NCBI RefSeq assembly: GCF_030652775.1
Contig: NZ_JAUSPS010000012.1
Location: 84,584-148,583, forward strand
Length of the DNA stretch: 64,000 nt
Reading direction: 5' to 3'
Source: Acetobacterium sp.
Lineage (GTDB): Bacteria > Bacillota > Clostridia > Eubacteriales > Eubacteriaceae
Both the position numbers and the translations under genes were made by a program. Positions 1 through 7,351 of the stretch are shown piece by piece (positions within the stretch are counted from its first letter, which is position 1; each line of letters begins with the position of its first letter). Below the pieces are notes generated by a model. That model was not told the DNA's origin and did not search any database. It saw only the letters and a program-made list of their open reading frames with translations.

Positions 1-1
1 T

Positions 2-28
2 ATCATTGATGAAATTCAGATTGTTTAG
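2..28 (+). CDS. 3' end of an upstream pdu-operon gene (partial)
   Basis: An open frame enters from the left edge and stops at TAG 26-28, giving the C-terminal residues IIDEIQIV. It ends 12 bp before pduO, so it is almost certainly the preceding gene of the same operon. The ending resembles that of EutN/CcmL/PduN pentameric vertex proteins of microcompartment shells, which usually close with an I-V-D-hydrophobic strand, but eight residues cannot prove this. Confidence 0.45.
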   Translation: MIDEIQIV

Positions 29-40
29 TGAGGTGAAGAG

Positions 41-1051
41 ATGCCAAATGTGTATACCCGAGGAGGGGACAAAGGCGAGACTGGTCTTTTTGGATCCAGT
101 CGGACGCCGAAGGATAATATCCGTGTTGATGCATATGGAACGATGGACGAAGCAAATTCGGCCATTGGTTTAGCGTACTCACTTTGCGAAGATCAAGATA
201 TTAAAGAAATATTGCACTATTTACAAAAACGGATTTTTGTTTTAGGTGCAGAACTTGCCAGTGATGAAAAAGGCAAGGCGATGCTGACAGACAAAATTTC
301 CCAGGCCGATGTGGATTACATGGAATGCACGATGGAACAATATTTAGCAATCATTGGTCCGCAGAAGGCTTTCATTATCCCAGGTGCCAGTCCGGCATCA
401 GCAGCACTACATGTAGCGCGCACAGTTGTCAGACGGGGTGAGCGATTAATTGTCAAATATAATCGCAAAAATGAAGAAAGTCGACCAGAATTAGTAAAAT
501 TCGTTAATCGACTGTCTGATACCCTTTTTGTTTTGGCACGGACAGTAGAGTTTAATGGTGTCGTAAAAGAAATTGTCGACCGGGTAAAAGAAAAGTTGAG
601 TCGATTAGAAACTGCGCAAGCGGGCATTGTTAATGGCGAAGCTTGTGAAAAAGAATATTCTTTACTCACTCTAGCAAAAAAAATGGCTGCTGCAGCCAGA
701 GTTAAGGCGGAAGAAATCAATGTTCCGATTGTTTTTTCAGTTGTCGACTCAGGTGGAAATTTGGCCTACTTTGAACGTATGGAAGATGCGTTGATGGTCA
801 GTATTGATATTTCAGTGAATAAGGCATATACTGCCAATGCACTGAAAATGTCCACTGATAAAGTCGCCAGTGTGGTAAAAGAGGATGGCTCACTTTATGG
901 CCTGCAATGGACCAATAATGGTCGGATGGTCGTTTTTGGCGGGGGCTATCCACTAAAATACAATGGCGAAGTAATTGGTGGAATTGGCGTCAGCGGCGGA
1001 AGTGTCGATGAAGATATGATTATTGCGAAGAGTGCTTTAGCTGTTTTATAA
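41..1051 (+). CDS. pduO: PduO: cob(I)alamin adenosyltransferase fused to PduO-C/GlcG domain
   Basis: 336 aa. Residues 1 to about 190 are a PduO-type ATP:corrinoid adenosyltransferase: YTRGGDKGETGLFG near the N-terminus binds ATP, and RTVVRRGERL and VNRLSDTLFVLAR are family motifs. Residues about 205-336 form a PduO-C/GlcG (DUF336, HbpS-like) domain ending in the typical GGIGVSGGSVDEDM motif, which binds haem in Salmonella PduO. The role is to regenerate adenosylcobalamin for a B12-dependent diol dehydratase, presumably encoded upstream of the window. GAGGTGAAGAG sits directly before the ATG. It is the first complete gene of a run followed by a PduO-C paralogue, pduP, pduS and pduT, which supports action inside or at a microcompartment. 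Confidence 0.93.
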   Translation: MPNVYTRGGDKGETGLFGSSRTPKDNIRVDAYGTMDEANSAIGLAYSLCEDQDIKEILHYLQKRIFVLGAELASDEKGKAMLTDKISQADVDYMECTMEQYLAIIGPQKAFIIPGASPASAALHVARTVVRRGERLIVKYNRKNEESRPELVKFVNRLSDTLFVLARTVEFNGVVKEIVDRVKEKLSRLETAQAGIVNGEACEKEYSLLTLAKKMAAAARVKAEEINVPIVFSVVDSGGNLAYFERMEDALMVSIDISVNKAYTANALKMSTDKVASVVKEDGSLYGLQWTNNGRMVVFGGGYPLKYNGEVIGGIGVSGGSVDEDMIIAKSALAVL

Positions 1052-1078
1052 AATACTAATTAATCAGGAGGAAGAAAA

Positions 1079-1489
1079 ATGACGACTACTGGAAAATTAT
1101 TAGATATGGCAAAGAAAATGGCAGAAGCGGCTGCTGTAAAAGCAATCGAAATCGATGTGCCAATGGTTATTGTAATTTGTGATGCCAGCGGCAACACCGT
1201 ATTATTTAACCGGATGGAAGATTCTTTACTCGCTAGTATGGATATTGCCACCAATAAGGCTTATACTGCCGTTGCGCTTAAAATGGGTACCGATCAAGCC
1301 GCTGATCTTGCTAAAGAGTCAGGACAACTTTTCGGAATCGCTAGCTGCGATAAGGGCAGAATGGTTGTATTTGGCGGTGGCTTCCCTATTTTTGAAGGGG
1401 ATAAAATCATTGGCGGTATCGGAGTAAGTGGTGGAAGTGTCGCCGAAGACATGACTGTTGCTCAAGCTGGACTAGACGCTCTAAAATAA
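1079..1489 (+). CDS. Stand-alone PduO-C/GlcG-type (DUF336) protein
   Basis: 136 aa, a single DUF336 domain closely resembling the C-terminal half of the preceding PduO (shared LDMAKKMAEAA-like start, GRMVVFGGG and GGIGVSGGSVAEDM). It starts 27 bp after pduO behind AGGAGGAAG. Members of this family bind haem or cofactor-related ligands; in pdu loci the function is not settled. The likely origin is duplication of the PduO C-terminal domain. The operon position implies co-expression with the microcompartment enzymes. Confidence 0.85.
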   Translation: MTTTGKLLDMAKKMAEAAAVKAIEIDVPMVIVICDASGNTVLFNRMEDSLLASMDIATNKAYTAVALKMGTDQAADLAKESGQLFGIASCDKGRMVVFGGGFPIFEGDKIIGGIGVSGGSVAEDMTVAQAGLDALK

Positions 1490-1524
1490 GACAAAAAATT
1501 AACACGATCCAGGAGGTACCTCGT

Positions 1525-2934
1525 ATGAATATAGATACCACAGGTATAGAATATATTGTAAAAAAAGTAATGGCAGAAATTGATTGTGCAGATGAAGGCG
1601 GAAAGCCTCTCAAAGACGGCGAGTTGGGTGTTTTCAATGATATGGAAAATGCCATTGATGCAGCCTTTACCGCTCAAAAATCGTTTATGAGAGAATCTTT
1701 AGCATACAGAAGTAAATTGATTGCCGCCATGCGAGCAGAAATGCTCAAAAAAGAGAATATGGAAATGATCTGCCAAATGGCGGTTGAAGAAACCGGCATG
1801 GGAAATTATGAACATAAGCTTTTAAAACACGAATTAGCGACCGTTAAAACACCGGGTGTTGAAGATCTGGTGGCAGAAGCATTTACCGGAGATGATGGTT
1901 TAACTCTTATTGAACAATCACCATTTGGTGTAATTGGTTCGGTTTCACCTTCGACCAACCCCAGTGAAACAGTTATCTGTAATTCAATAGGGATGCTGGC
2001 AGCAGGAAATACAGTTGTATTTGCGCCACACCCCAGTGCTAAAAAAACCAGTGCTTTAACAGTTAAACTGTTAAACAAAGCAATTTTAGCAGCTGGCGGA
2101 CCAGAAAATCTGATTGTTACAACGGCAGAACCAACCATTGACAGTGCCAACACGATGTTTGCCAGTCCCAAAATCACTCTGTTATGTGCAACTGGTGGAC
2201 CTGGGGTCGTTAAAACGGTTTTACAAAGCGGTAAAAAAGCCATCGGTGCCGGAGCGGGGAATCCCCCAGCTTTGGTTGATGAAACGGCCGATATTGAAAA
2301 AGCGGGAAAAGATATTATTGATGGCTGTTGTTTTGATAATAACTTACCTTGTATCGCCGAAAAAGAAGTCGTTGTTGTTGAACAAGTAGCCGATTATCTG
2401 ATCTTCAACATGAAGAAGAACGGCGCTTATGAACTCAAAGATGCCAAGAAAATCGCCGAATTAGAAGAACTTGTTATTCCTGGTGGTCGATTGAACCGTG
2501 ATTACGTTGGCAGAAATGCCAAAACGATTTTGGCTGGGATTGGGATCAATGTGGACCCGGCGGTACGCGTTGTCATTATTGAAACCACAAAAGATCACAT
2601 ATTTGCTGTTGAAGAATTAATGATGCCTATACTGCCAATCGTCCGCGTAAAAAATGTTGCAGAAGGTATTGATCTTGCTGTAGAATTAGAGCATGGCAAC
2701 CGTCATACTGCGATCATGCATTCAACAAATATCAATAACTTAACTGAAATGGCAAAAAGAGTGCAAACCACTATTTTTGTTAAAAATGGTCCTTCATACG
2801 CTGGTATCGGAGTTGGCGGGGAAGGTTATACAACCTTTACCATTGCCGGCCCTACCGGTGAAGGCCTAACATCTGCTAAGACATTTACTCGTAAAAGAAG
2901 ATGTGTATTAGTAGGAGGATTTACGATTAAATAA
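1525..2934 (+). CDS. pduP: PduP: CoA-acylating propionaldehyde dehydrogenase
   Basis: 469 aa, close to the 464 aa of Salmonella PduP. It oxidises propionaldehyde (or acetaldehyde) with NAD+ and CoA to acyl-CoA. The NAD-binding GAGAGNPP segment is near residue 241, and the catalytic cysteine is Cys276 in DNNLPC. Residues 1-20 form a short amphipathic helix (IEYIVKKVMAEID) separated from the catalytic domain by a variable linker, the arrangement of microcompartment encapsulation peptides. An AGGAGG ribosome-binding site precedes the ATG. It lies between the PduO-type proteins and pduS, the expected company for a lumen enzyme. Confidence 0.95.
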   Translation: MNIDTTGIEYIVKKVMAEIDCADEGGKPLKDGELGVFNDMENAIDAAFTAQKSFMRESLAYRSKLIAAMRAEMLKKENMEMICQMAVEETGMGNYEHKLLKHELATVKTPGVEDLVAEAFTGDDGLTLIEQSPFGVIGSVSPSTNPSETVICNSIGMLAAGNTVVFAPHPSAKKTSALTVKLLNKAILAAGGPENLIVTTAEPTIDSANTMFASPKITLLCATGGPGVVKTVLQSGKKAIGAGAGNPPALVDETADIEKAGKDIIDGCCFDNNLPCIAEKEVVVVEQVADYLIFNMKKNGAYELKDAKKIAELEELVIPGGRLNRDYVGRNAKTILAGIGINVDPAVRVVIIETTKDHIFAVEELMMPILPIVRVKNVAEGIDLAVELEHGNRHTAIMHSTNINNLTEMAKRVQTTIFVKNGPSYAGIGVGGEGYTTFTIAGPTGEGLTSAKTFTRKRRCVLVGGFTIK

Positions 2935-2948
2935 TAGAGGTGTTGTTC

Positions 2949-4274
2949 ATGAGCGCAAATTTAGTAGAATTGGTACAAAACGCCGGCATCGTTGGTGCTG
3001 GCGGGGCAGGGTTTCCAACCCAGGTCAAATTAAATTGCACCGTTGACACAGTTGTTGTTAACGGCGCAGAATGCGAACCATTATTGCGCGTTGATCAACA
3101 ACTAATGGCACTGGAGGCTGTTAAAATGTTAACAGCTCTTCAGGCTGTTATGGATCAAACACAAGCAAAGGAAGGCATTGTTGGCCTTAAGAAGAAATAT
3201 ACACCTGCCATTGATGCTTTAAACAAGGAACTGGTGGCATTTCCAAAGATTAGAATGCATTTATTGAAGAATTTCTATCCTGCTGGAGATGAACAAGTAC
3301 TTGTTTATGAAACAACCGGACGGATTGTCCCTGAAGCCGGGATTCCGTTAAATGTCGGTACATTGGTGATAAATGTGGAGACACTTTTGAACATTTATGA
3401 TATAATGGTAGACAATAAACCGGTTATGGATACATATTTGACATTAACAGGTGAGGTTAAGAACAAGCTTACAACAAAGGTACCTTTGGGTATCACCGTT
3501 CGTGAAGCATTGGAATTGGCTGGCGGAACAACCATCGAGGATTTTGTTGTGATCAATGGCGGACCGATGATGGGAAAAATCGTCGATTTAGAGTCTACGA
3601 TTACGAAAACAACCAAAGGACTGATCGTATTAGCAAAAAATCATTCGTTGATTATTTCTAAAATGAAGTCCATCAAGGAAACCATGAAAATGGCGGGAAT
3701 GGCTTGTATGCAATGTAACTATTGTACCGAGTTGTGTCCGCGATACGCTTTGGGTCATAACCTGGAACCCCATAAATTAATGCGAATCGCCGCCTATGGT
3801 TCAACCTGTGACACGTCCACTCAAGCTACAAACGCTTTTCTATGCTGTGAATGTGGCTTATGTCAATATGCATGTGTAATGGACCTACAACCTTGGAAGT
3901 TCAATACCATGCTCAAGCGAGAACTTGGAAGCAACGGGATCAAAAATCCTCATCACAATGTACCAACTTCAGCTGTGCCGTTCAGAGAAGGCAAACAGTT
4001 TAACGTTTACCGTTTAGTATCACGATTGGGACTGACGAAGTATGATCTTCCGGCTCCGATGGTTGAAACGGATAAGACGTTTGCTAAAGTTAACCTATTA
4101 TTGTCACAACATATAGGTGCTCCTGCAGTGGCTGTTGTAAACGTTGGAGATCATGTGGAAAGAGGACAACTTATCGGGGATATCCCTGAGGGAAAACTGA
4201 GCTCAAAAGTTTTTGCTAGTATTAGCGGTAGGATTTCAGCCGCGGATAGTGAAAAAATCACTATCGAGTCCTAA
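2949..4274 (+). CDS. pduS: PduS: RnfC-like Fe-S flavoprotein, cobalamin reductase/electron carrier
   Basis: 441 aa from ATG 2949, chosen over an in-frame GTG at 2940 because TAGAGGTG lies seven bases upstream of the ATG. The N-terminal RnfC/NuoF-like nucleotide/flavin motif is GAGGAGFPTQVK. A SLBB-like region follows at about 165-220, then two [4Fe-4S] motifs, CMQCNYCTELCP and CCECGLCQYAC, at about 250-310, and a C-terminal barrel-sandwich domain. PduS reduces cob(III)alamin for PduO and is proposed to exchange electrons through the PduT Fe-S shell protein, also encoded here. Confidence 0.92.
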   Translation: MSANLVELVQNAGIVGAGGAGFPTQVKLNCTVDTVVVNGAECEPLLRVDQQLMALEAVKMLTALQAVMDQTQAKEGIVGLKKKYTPAIDALNKELVAFPKIRMHLLKNFYPAGDEQVLVYETTGRIVPEAGIPLNVGTLVINVETLLNIYDIMVDNKPVMDTYLTLTGEVKNKLTTKVPLGITVREALELAGGTTIEDFVVINGGPMMGKIVDLESTITKTTKGLIVLAKNHSLIISKMKSIKETMKMAGMACMQCNYCTELCPRYALGHNLEPHKLMRIAAYGSTCDTSTQATNAFLCCECGLCQYACVMDLQPWKFNTMLKRELGSNGIKNPHHNVPTSAVPFREGKQFNVYRLVSRLGLTKYDLPAPMVETDKTFAKVNLLLSQHIGAPAVAVVNVGDHVERGQLIGDIPEGKLSSKVFASISGRISAADSEKITIES

Positions 4275-4297
4275 ATCATATTTTAAGGGGGAAAATT

Positions 4298-5254
4298 ATG
4301 GACTTTACAATGTTAATCGCCGCATTTGGCGGTGGCGTCTTAGCCACATTTATGGGCGGGATCACAGCCTTTGTTTTCACTGGTTTAACCGTTTTAGCGG
4401 CAATCATGGGTGGAGATTTTGGAGCTCCTGCAATTGGTATTATTAGTTTTGGTTCTTGGTTTGGTCCACATGTTGCCTTCGCTGGTGCTGTAGCCGGTGC
4501 TGCGTTTGCAATGACAAGAAATCATATTGAAAATGGTCAAGATATCGTAACTCCACTTGTAAAATTTGGCGATCCGATGGTATTGATCGTTGGTGGTATC
4601 TTCGGTATGGTTGGTTTCTTGATTCAATATATCGTTGGCCCACTGGTTGGTCCAATCGTCTTTGGTGGAATCCTTGGTGAAGGCGCTGCCGGCTGGACTG
4701 ACACCGTTGCATTCACTGTTTTGCTTTCTGGTATTATAGTACGTTTAGTATTTGGTAAAACTGGTCTGACAGGAAAAACACCAGCAGGCGAAAAACGCGA
4801 ATGGATCTCAACTGGAAACCGTTTAGGATTTGTTCTTACTTATGGAGCTGCTATTGGTATCCTTATCGGTGGCGTTGCTGCTACTTTAGGAACACTTGGA
4901 TTAGTTGATGGCGTTGCCGAAGCGGCTTACTTATTCTCAATGACACCAGTTATTGGTTTCTCAATCGCTGCTATTTCTCTGATCCTGATCATGTGTGGAC
5001 ATTACTTTGAAGGATGGCATCATATTGTTTTACCTTCAGGTTCTACCGCAGTAATCGTGTTCTCAGCTACATTAAATCCTTTTGCTGCGATCATTGGTGC
5101 AGCAATCACAGGTATGTTTACAGCTTTCGTAGGCGAATGGGCGGCAAAAACTCTTAACAGTCATTGCGATACCCATATCGACCCTCCAGCCGTAACAATC
5201 TTTATTACACAAACAATCAACTTTGTTATTTTAGGCGGACTAATTCTCGTTTAA
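4298..5254 (+). CDS. Polytopic membrane protein of the pdu operon, possible transporter
   Basis: 318 aa, very hydrophobic and Gly-rich, with about eight to ten predicted membrane segments (for example around residues 5-35, 38-70, 88-118, 128-150, 180-210, 225-250 and 258-285). It carries conserved-looking SFGSWFGPHVAFAGA and GHYFEGWHHIVLPSG patches with His residues close to membrane segments. I do not recognise a named family with confidence. It starts 23 bp after pduS behind AAGGGGG and is followed by pduT, so it is embedded in the microcompartment operon. A diol/aldehyde facilitator or a vitamin-related transporter are guesses from context only. Confidence 0.75.
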   Translation: MDFTMLIAAFGGGVLATFMGGITAFVFTGLTVLAAIMGGDFGAPAIGIISFGSWFGPHVAFAGAVAGAAFAMTRNHIENGQDIVTPLVKFGDPMVLIVGGIFGMVGFLIQYIVGPLVGPIVFGGILGEGAAGWTDTVAFTVLLSGIIVRLVFGKTGLTGKTPAGEKREWISTGNRLGFVLTYGAAIGILIGGVAATLGTLGLVDGVAEAAYLFSMTPVIGFSIAAISLILIMCGHYFEGWHHIVLPSGSTAVIVFSATLNPFAAIIGAAITGMFTAFVGEWAAKTLNSHCDTHIDPPAVTIFITQTINFVILGGLILV

Positions 5255-5315
5255 ACATAACTCTAAGTAATTTGGTAAAAAATTAAACATTCACAGTATA
5301 GAAAGAAGTGGTATT

Positions 5316-5864
5316 TTGAAAAAAGCAGTTGGTTTTATGGAATTTAAGAGCATTCCAGTTGGTATAGAATCCACTGATGAAATGCTGAAATCCGCAAATG
5401 TTGAGCTGCTGATGGCATCACCTTTATGTCCTGGAAAATACGTCAGTATTATTGCCGGAGATGTAGGAGCCGTCGAGGCATCAATAAAGAATGGGGCAAA
5501 TGTGGGTGGTATCCACATGTTAGAGTCTCACGTTATACCGAATATTCACCCCGATGTTTTACCAGCCATGTTAGGTGCCGGTGAAATAGGCGATGTGAAA
5601 TCTCTAGGTATTGTTGAAACGATTAATGCAATCTCTTCAATATTAATCGGAGATATTTGTGCGAAAGCATCAAACGTAGAACTTCTTGAAATTCGAATTG
5701 CTAGAGGCTTGGGTGGAAAAGGCTTCGTATTAATCACTGGTGAAATTTCTTCTGTTAAGATGGCCATTCAAACGGCACAAACAGAGATGGCAGAATCGAA
5801 TCTCATAACGAGTTATTCAGTTATATCATCTCCGCACAAGGATATTGCAAAGATCCTATTTTAA
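5316..5864 (+). CDS. pduT: PduT: tandem-BMC-domain shell protein with Fe-S pore
   Basis: 182 aa, two consecutive BMC domains (about 4-88 and 95-180). Cys38 in PLCPGKY coincides with the cysteine of Salmonella PduT whose three copies bind a [4Fe-4S] cluster in the trimer pore. This supports electron transfer across the shell, with PduS as partner. The start is TTG at 5316, behind GAAAGAAGTGG; there is no better ATG before the conserved KKAVGFMEF strand. It is the last gene of the operon and is followed by a strong hairpin terminator. Confidence 0.92.
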   Translation: MKKAVGFMEFKSIPVGIESTDEMLKSANVELLMASPLCPGKYVSIIAGDVGAVEASIKNGANVGGIHMLESHVIPNIHPDVLPAMLGAGEIGDVKSLGIVETINAISSILIGDICAKASNVELLEIRIARGLGGKGFVLITGEISSVKMAIQTAQTEMAESNLITSYSVISSPHKDIAKILF

Positions 5865-5882
5865 TAAAAGATTAAAATTTAA

Positions 5883-5926
5883 GTGTATAAAAGACAAATG
5901 GCTTCGGTCATTTGTTTTTTATACAC
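5883..5926. terminator. Terminator of the pdu operon
   Basis: A long inverted repeat (GTGTATAAAAGACAAATG against CATTTGTTTTTTATACAC) around the loop GCTTCGGT begins 18 bp after the pduT stop codon. The T-rich 3' arm makes it a plausible Rho-independent terminator. Confidence 0.85.
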
Positions 5927-5931
5927 AAGAT

Positions 5932-5976
5932 TTCTATTTTCTATAAATGCTCCAAGGCCATTTATAAAAAATAGAA
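5932..5976. repeat. Second inverted repeat in the leader of the KEA-repeat gene
   Basis: Arms TTCTATTTTCTATAAATG and CATTTATAAAAAATAGAA flank a short CTCCAAGG-type loop. It follows the pdu terminator by five bases and lies about 30 bp before the next gene. It could be a second terminator or a 5' leader structure for that gene; there is no clean T-tract after it. Confidence 0.6.
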
Positions 5977-6007
5977 CGATAACTACGTCATTAAAAAGGA
6001 GATTGTC

Positions 6008-7216
6008 ATGGCTCGAAAAAGTAAACCTAAATCACAATTAATAAAAGACACAGCTATTCAAAGTAGTTTGGATACATCGAATTTAAGTGAAGTGGGGAAT
6101 AAAGAAGTGGGAAAATTGGATGATTTCATGAAAAAAGTTAGCAGCGTGATCACCGGTAAAGAGGAAAAAACTGAGGATTTAAGTGACAACAATCACCAGA
6201 AAATGAATGAAGTGAAAACTGATAAAACAGATACGGAAGCTAAGGCAAAAGCAGATGCAGAAAATAAAGCTAAGAAAGCGGCAGAAGCAAAGGCCAAGAA
6301 AGAAGCTGAAGCCAAAATAAAAGCAGATATGGAAATCAAAGCCAAGATAGAAGTGGAAACTAAAGCAAAGGCCGAAGCAGAAGCCAAAGCAAAGGCAGAG
6401 TCGGCAGCTAAAGTAAAGGCAGAAGCGGAAGCAAAAGCAGAAGCGGCAGCCAAAGCAAAGGCCGAAGCAGAAGCTAAAGCAAAGACAGAAGCGGAAGTGA
6501 AAGCCAAGATAGATGCAGAAGCCAAAGCAACAGCAGAAGCAGAAGCGAAAGCTAAGAAAGAAGCCGAAGCAAAGGCAGAAGCTAAAGCCAAGAAAGAGGC
6601 CGAAGCGAAGGCTAAAGCGGCGGCGGAAGCCAAGGCGAAAAAAGAAGTCGAAGCTAAAGTTAAGGCAGAGTTGGAAGAGGCCGAAGCGAAAGCAAAGGAA
6701 CTTGCAAAAAAAGCAGCAGAAGCTAAAGCTGAAGCAGAGCAGAAGGCTAAAGCCGTAGCAGAAAAATCCAGGGACTTAATCGAAAAAGTTCACAAAAAAG
6801 TTCAGGACGAAGCAATCGCACTAAAAAAAGCGGCTGAAGATAAACAGGCATTGGCAGAAGCTGAAAAACAACAAGAAGCCAAAAAACAGGCTGAAATTAA
6901 AGCGAAAAAAGAAGCTGAAAAAGCAGCGAAGTTAAAAGCTGAAAAAGAAGAAGCAAAAAAAATAGAACAAGCACGTCAAAAGGAAGTTGAAGAGGAAGCG
7001 AAAAATAAAATAGAGCTGGAGAATCGTCTTCGCAATGAAATCAGGAACAAAGCCAAGGAACTGCAAGACTTAACTGCAAGCGCCGTAGAACGTGCAATTG
7101 CAAAGGAGAAAAAAGTTCGGGCAGAAATTGCTGAAAGACGACAGAAAGCTCAAGCTGAAAAAGAACAGGCAAAAAAAACTAAAAAAGAAAAAGATCTACC
7201 ATTCCACCTATTATAA
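6008..7216 (+). CDS. Lys/Glu/Ala-repeat protein, long charged helix (TolA-like composition)
   Basis: 402 aa. A short mixed N-terminus (1-75, basic at the very start) is followed by about 300 residues of degenerate [10 protein letters not shown] repeats, best read as one very long charged coiled coil or single alpha-helix. It ends with a Lys/Glu-rich segment and the tail PFHLL. No signal peptide or membrane segment is seen. AAAAAGGAG precedes the ATG, and it has its own terminator. Composition resembles TolA domain II, but low-complexity similarity says little about function. It lies between the pdu operon and dnaX; a cytoskeletal, spacer or scaffold role is only a guess. Confidence 0.75.
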   Translation: MARKSKPKSQLIKDTAIQSSLDTSNLSEVGNKEVGKLDDFMKKVSSVITGKEEKTEDLSDNNHQKMNEVKTDKTDTEAKAKADAENKAKKAAEAKAKKEAEAKIKADMEIKAKIEVETKAKAEAEAKAKAESAAKVKAEAEAKAEAAAKAKAEAEAKAKTEAEVKAKIDAEAKATAEAEAKAKKEAEAKAEAKAKKEAEAKAKAAAEAKAKKEVEAKVKAELEEAEAKAKELAKKAAEAKAEAEQKAKAVAEKSRDLIEKVHKKVQDEAIALKKAAEDKQALAEAEKQQEAKKQAEIKAKKEAEKAAKLKAEKEEAKKIEQARQKEVEEEAKNKIELENRLRNEIRNKAKELQDLTASAVERAIAKEKKVRAEIAERRQKAQAEKEQAKKTKKEKDLPFHLL

Positions 7217-7221
7217 AAGTC

Positions 7222-7255
7222 AAAGAAGTTCCTATTAACGGGAGCTTCTTTTTTT
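7222..7255 (+). terminator. Terminator after the KEA-repeat gene
   Basis: AAAGAAGTTCC pairs with GGAGCTTCTTT around TATTAACG and runs into seven T residues, immediately after the stop codon at 7216. Confidence 0.85.
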
Positions 7256-7288
7256 AATTGAACATCCACCTGGATATATGCTTTTAGC

Positions 7289-7317
7289 TATACAATTAAT
7301 TCAGATTGTAATATAAT
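7289..7317 (+). promoter_or_regulatory. Candidate sigma-A promoter of dnaX-ybaB-recR
   Basis: TATACA at 7289-7294 and TATAAT at 7312-7317, 17 bp apart, 34 bp before the dnaX start. The -10 is perfect and the -35 matches four of six positions. Confidence 0.5.
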
Positions 7318-7351
7318 AAAACCATTAAAAGTACAGAATAAAGAGGGAACA

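Noticed and set aside
1806..2243. Minus-strand 145-aa frame within pduP
   Set aside because: It lies fully inside a strongly supported gene and has no own start signal or family resemblance.
6193..6633. Minus-strand 146-aa Ala/Ser/Phe-rich frame that looks like a repetitive membrane protein
   Set aside because: It is the antisense reading of the KEA repeats; no ribosome-binding site, and its composition follows from the codons of the plus-strand gene.
7218..7351. Signal-recognition-particle RNA gene upstream of dnaX, as in Bacillus
   Set aside because: The gap is only about 130 bp, is filled by a terminator and promoter, and lacks the conserved SRP helix sequence.
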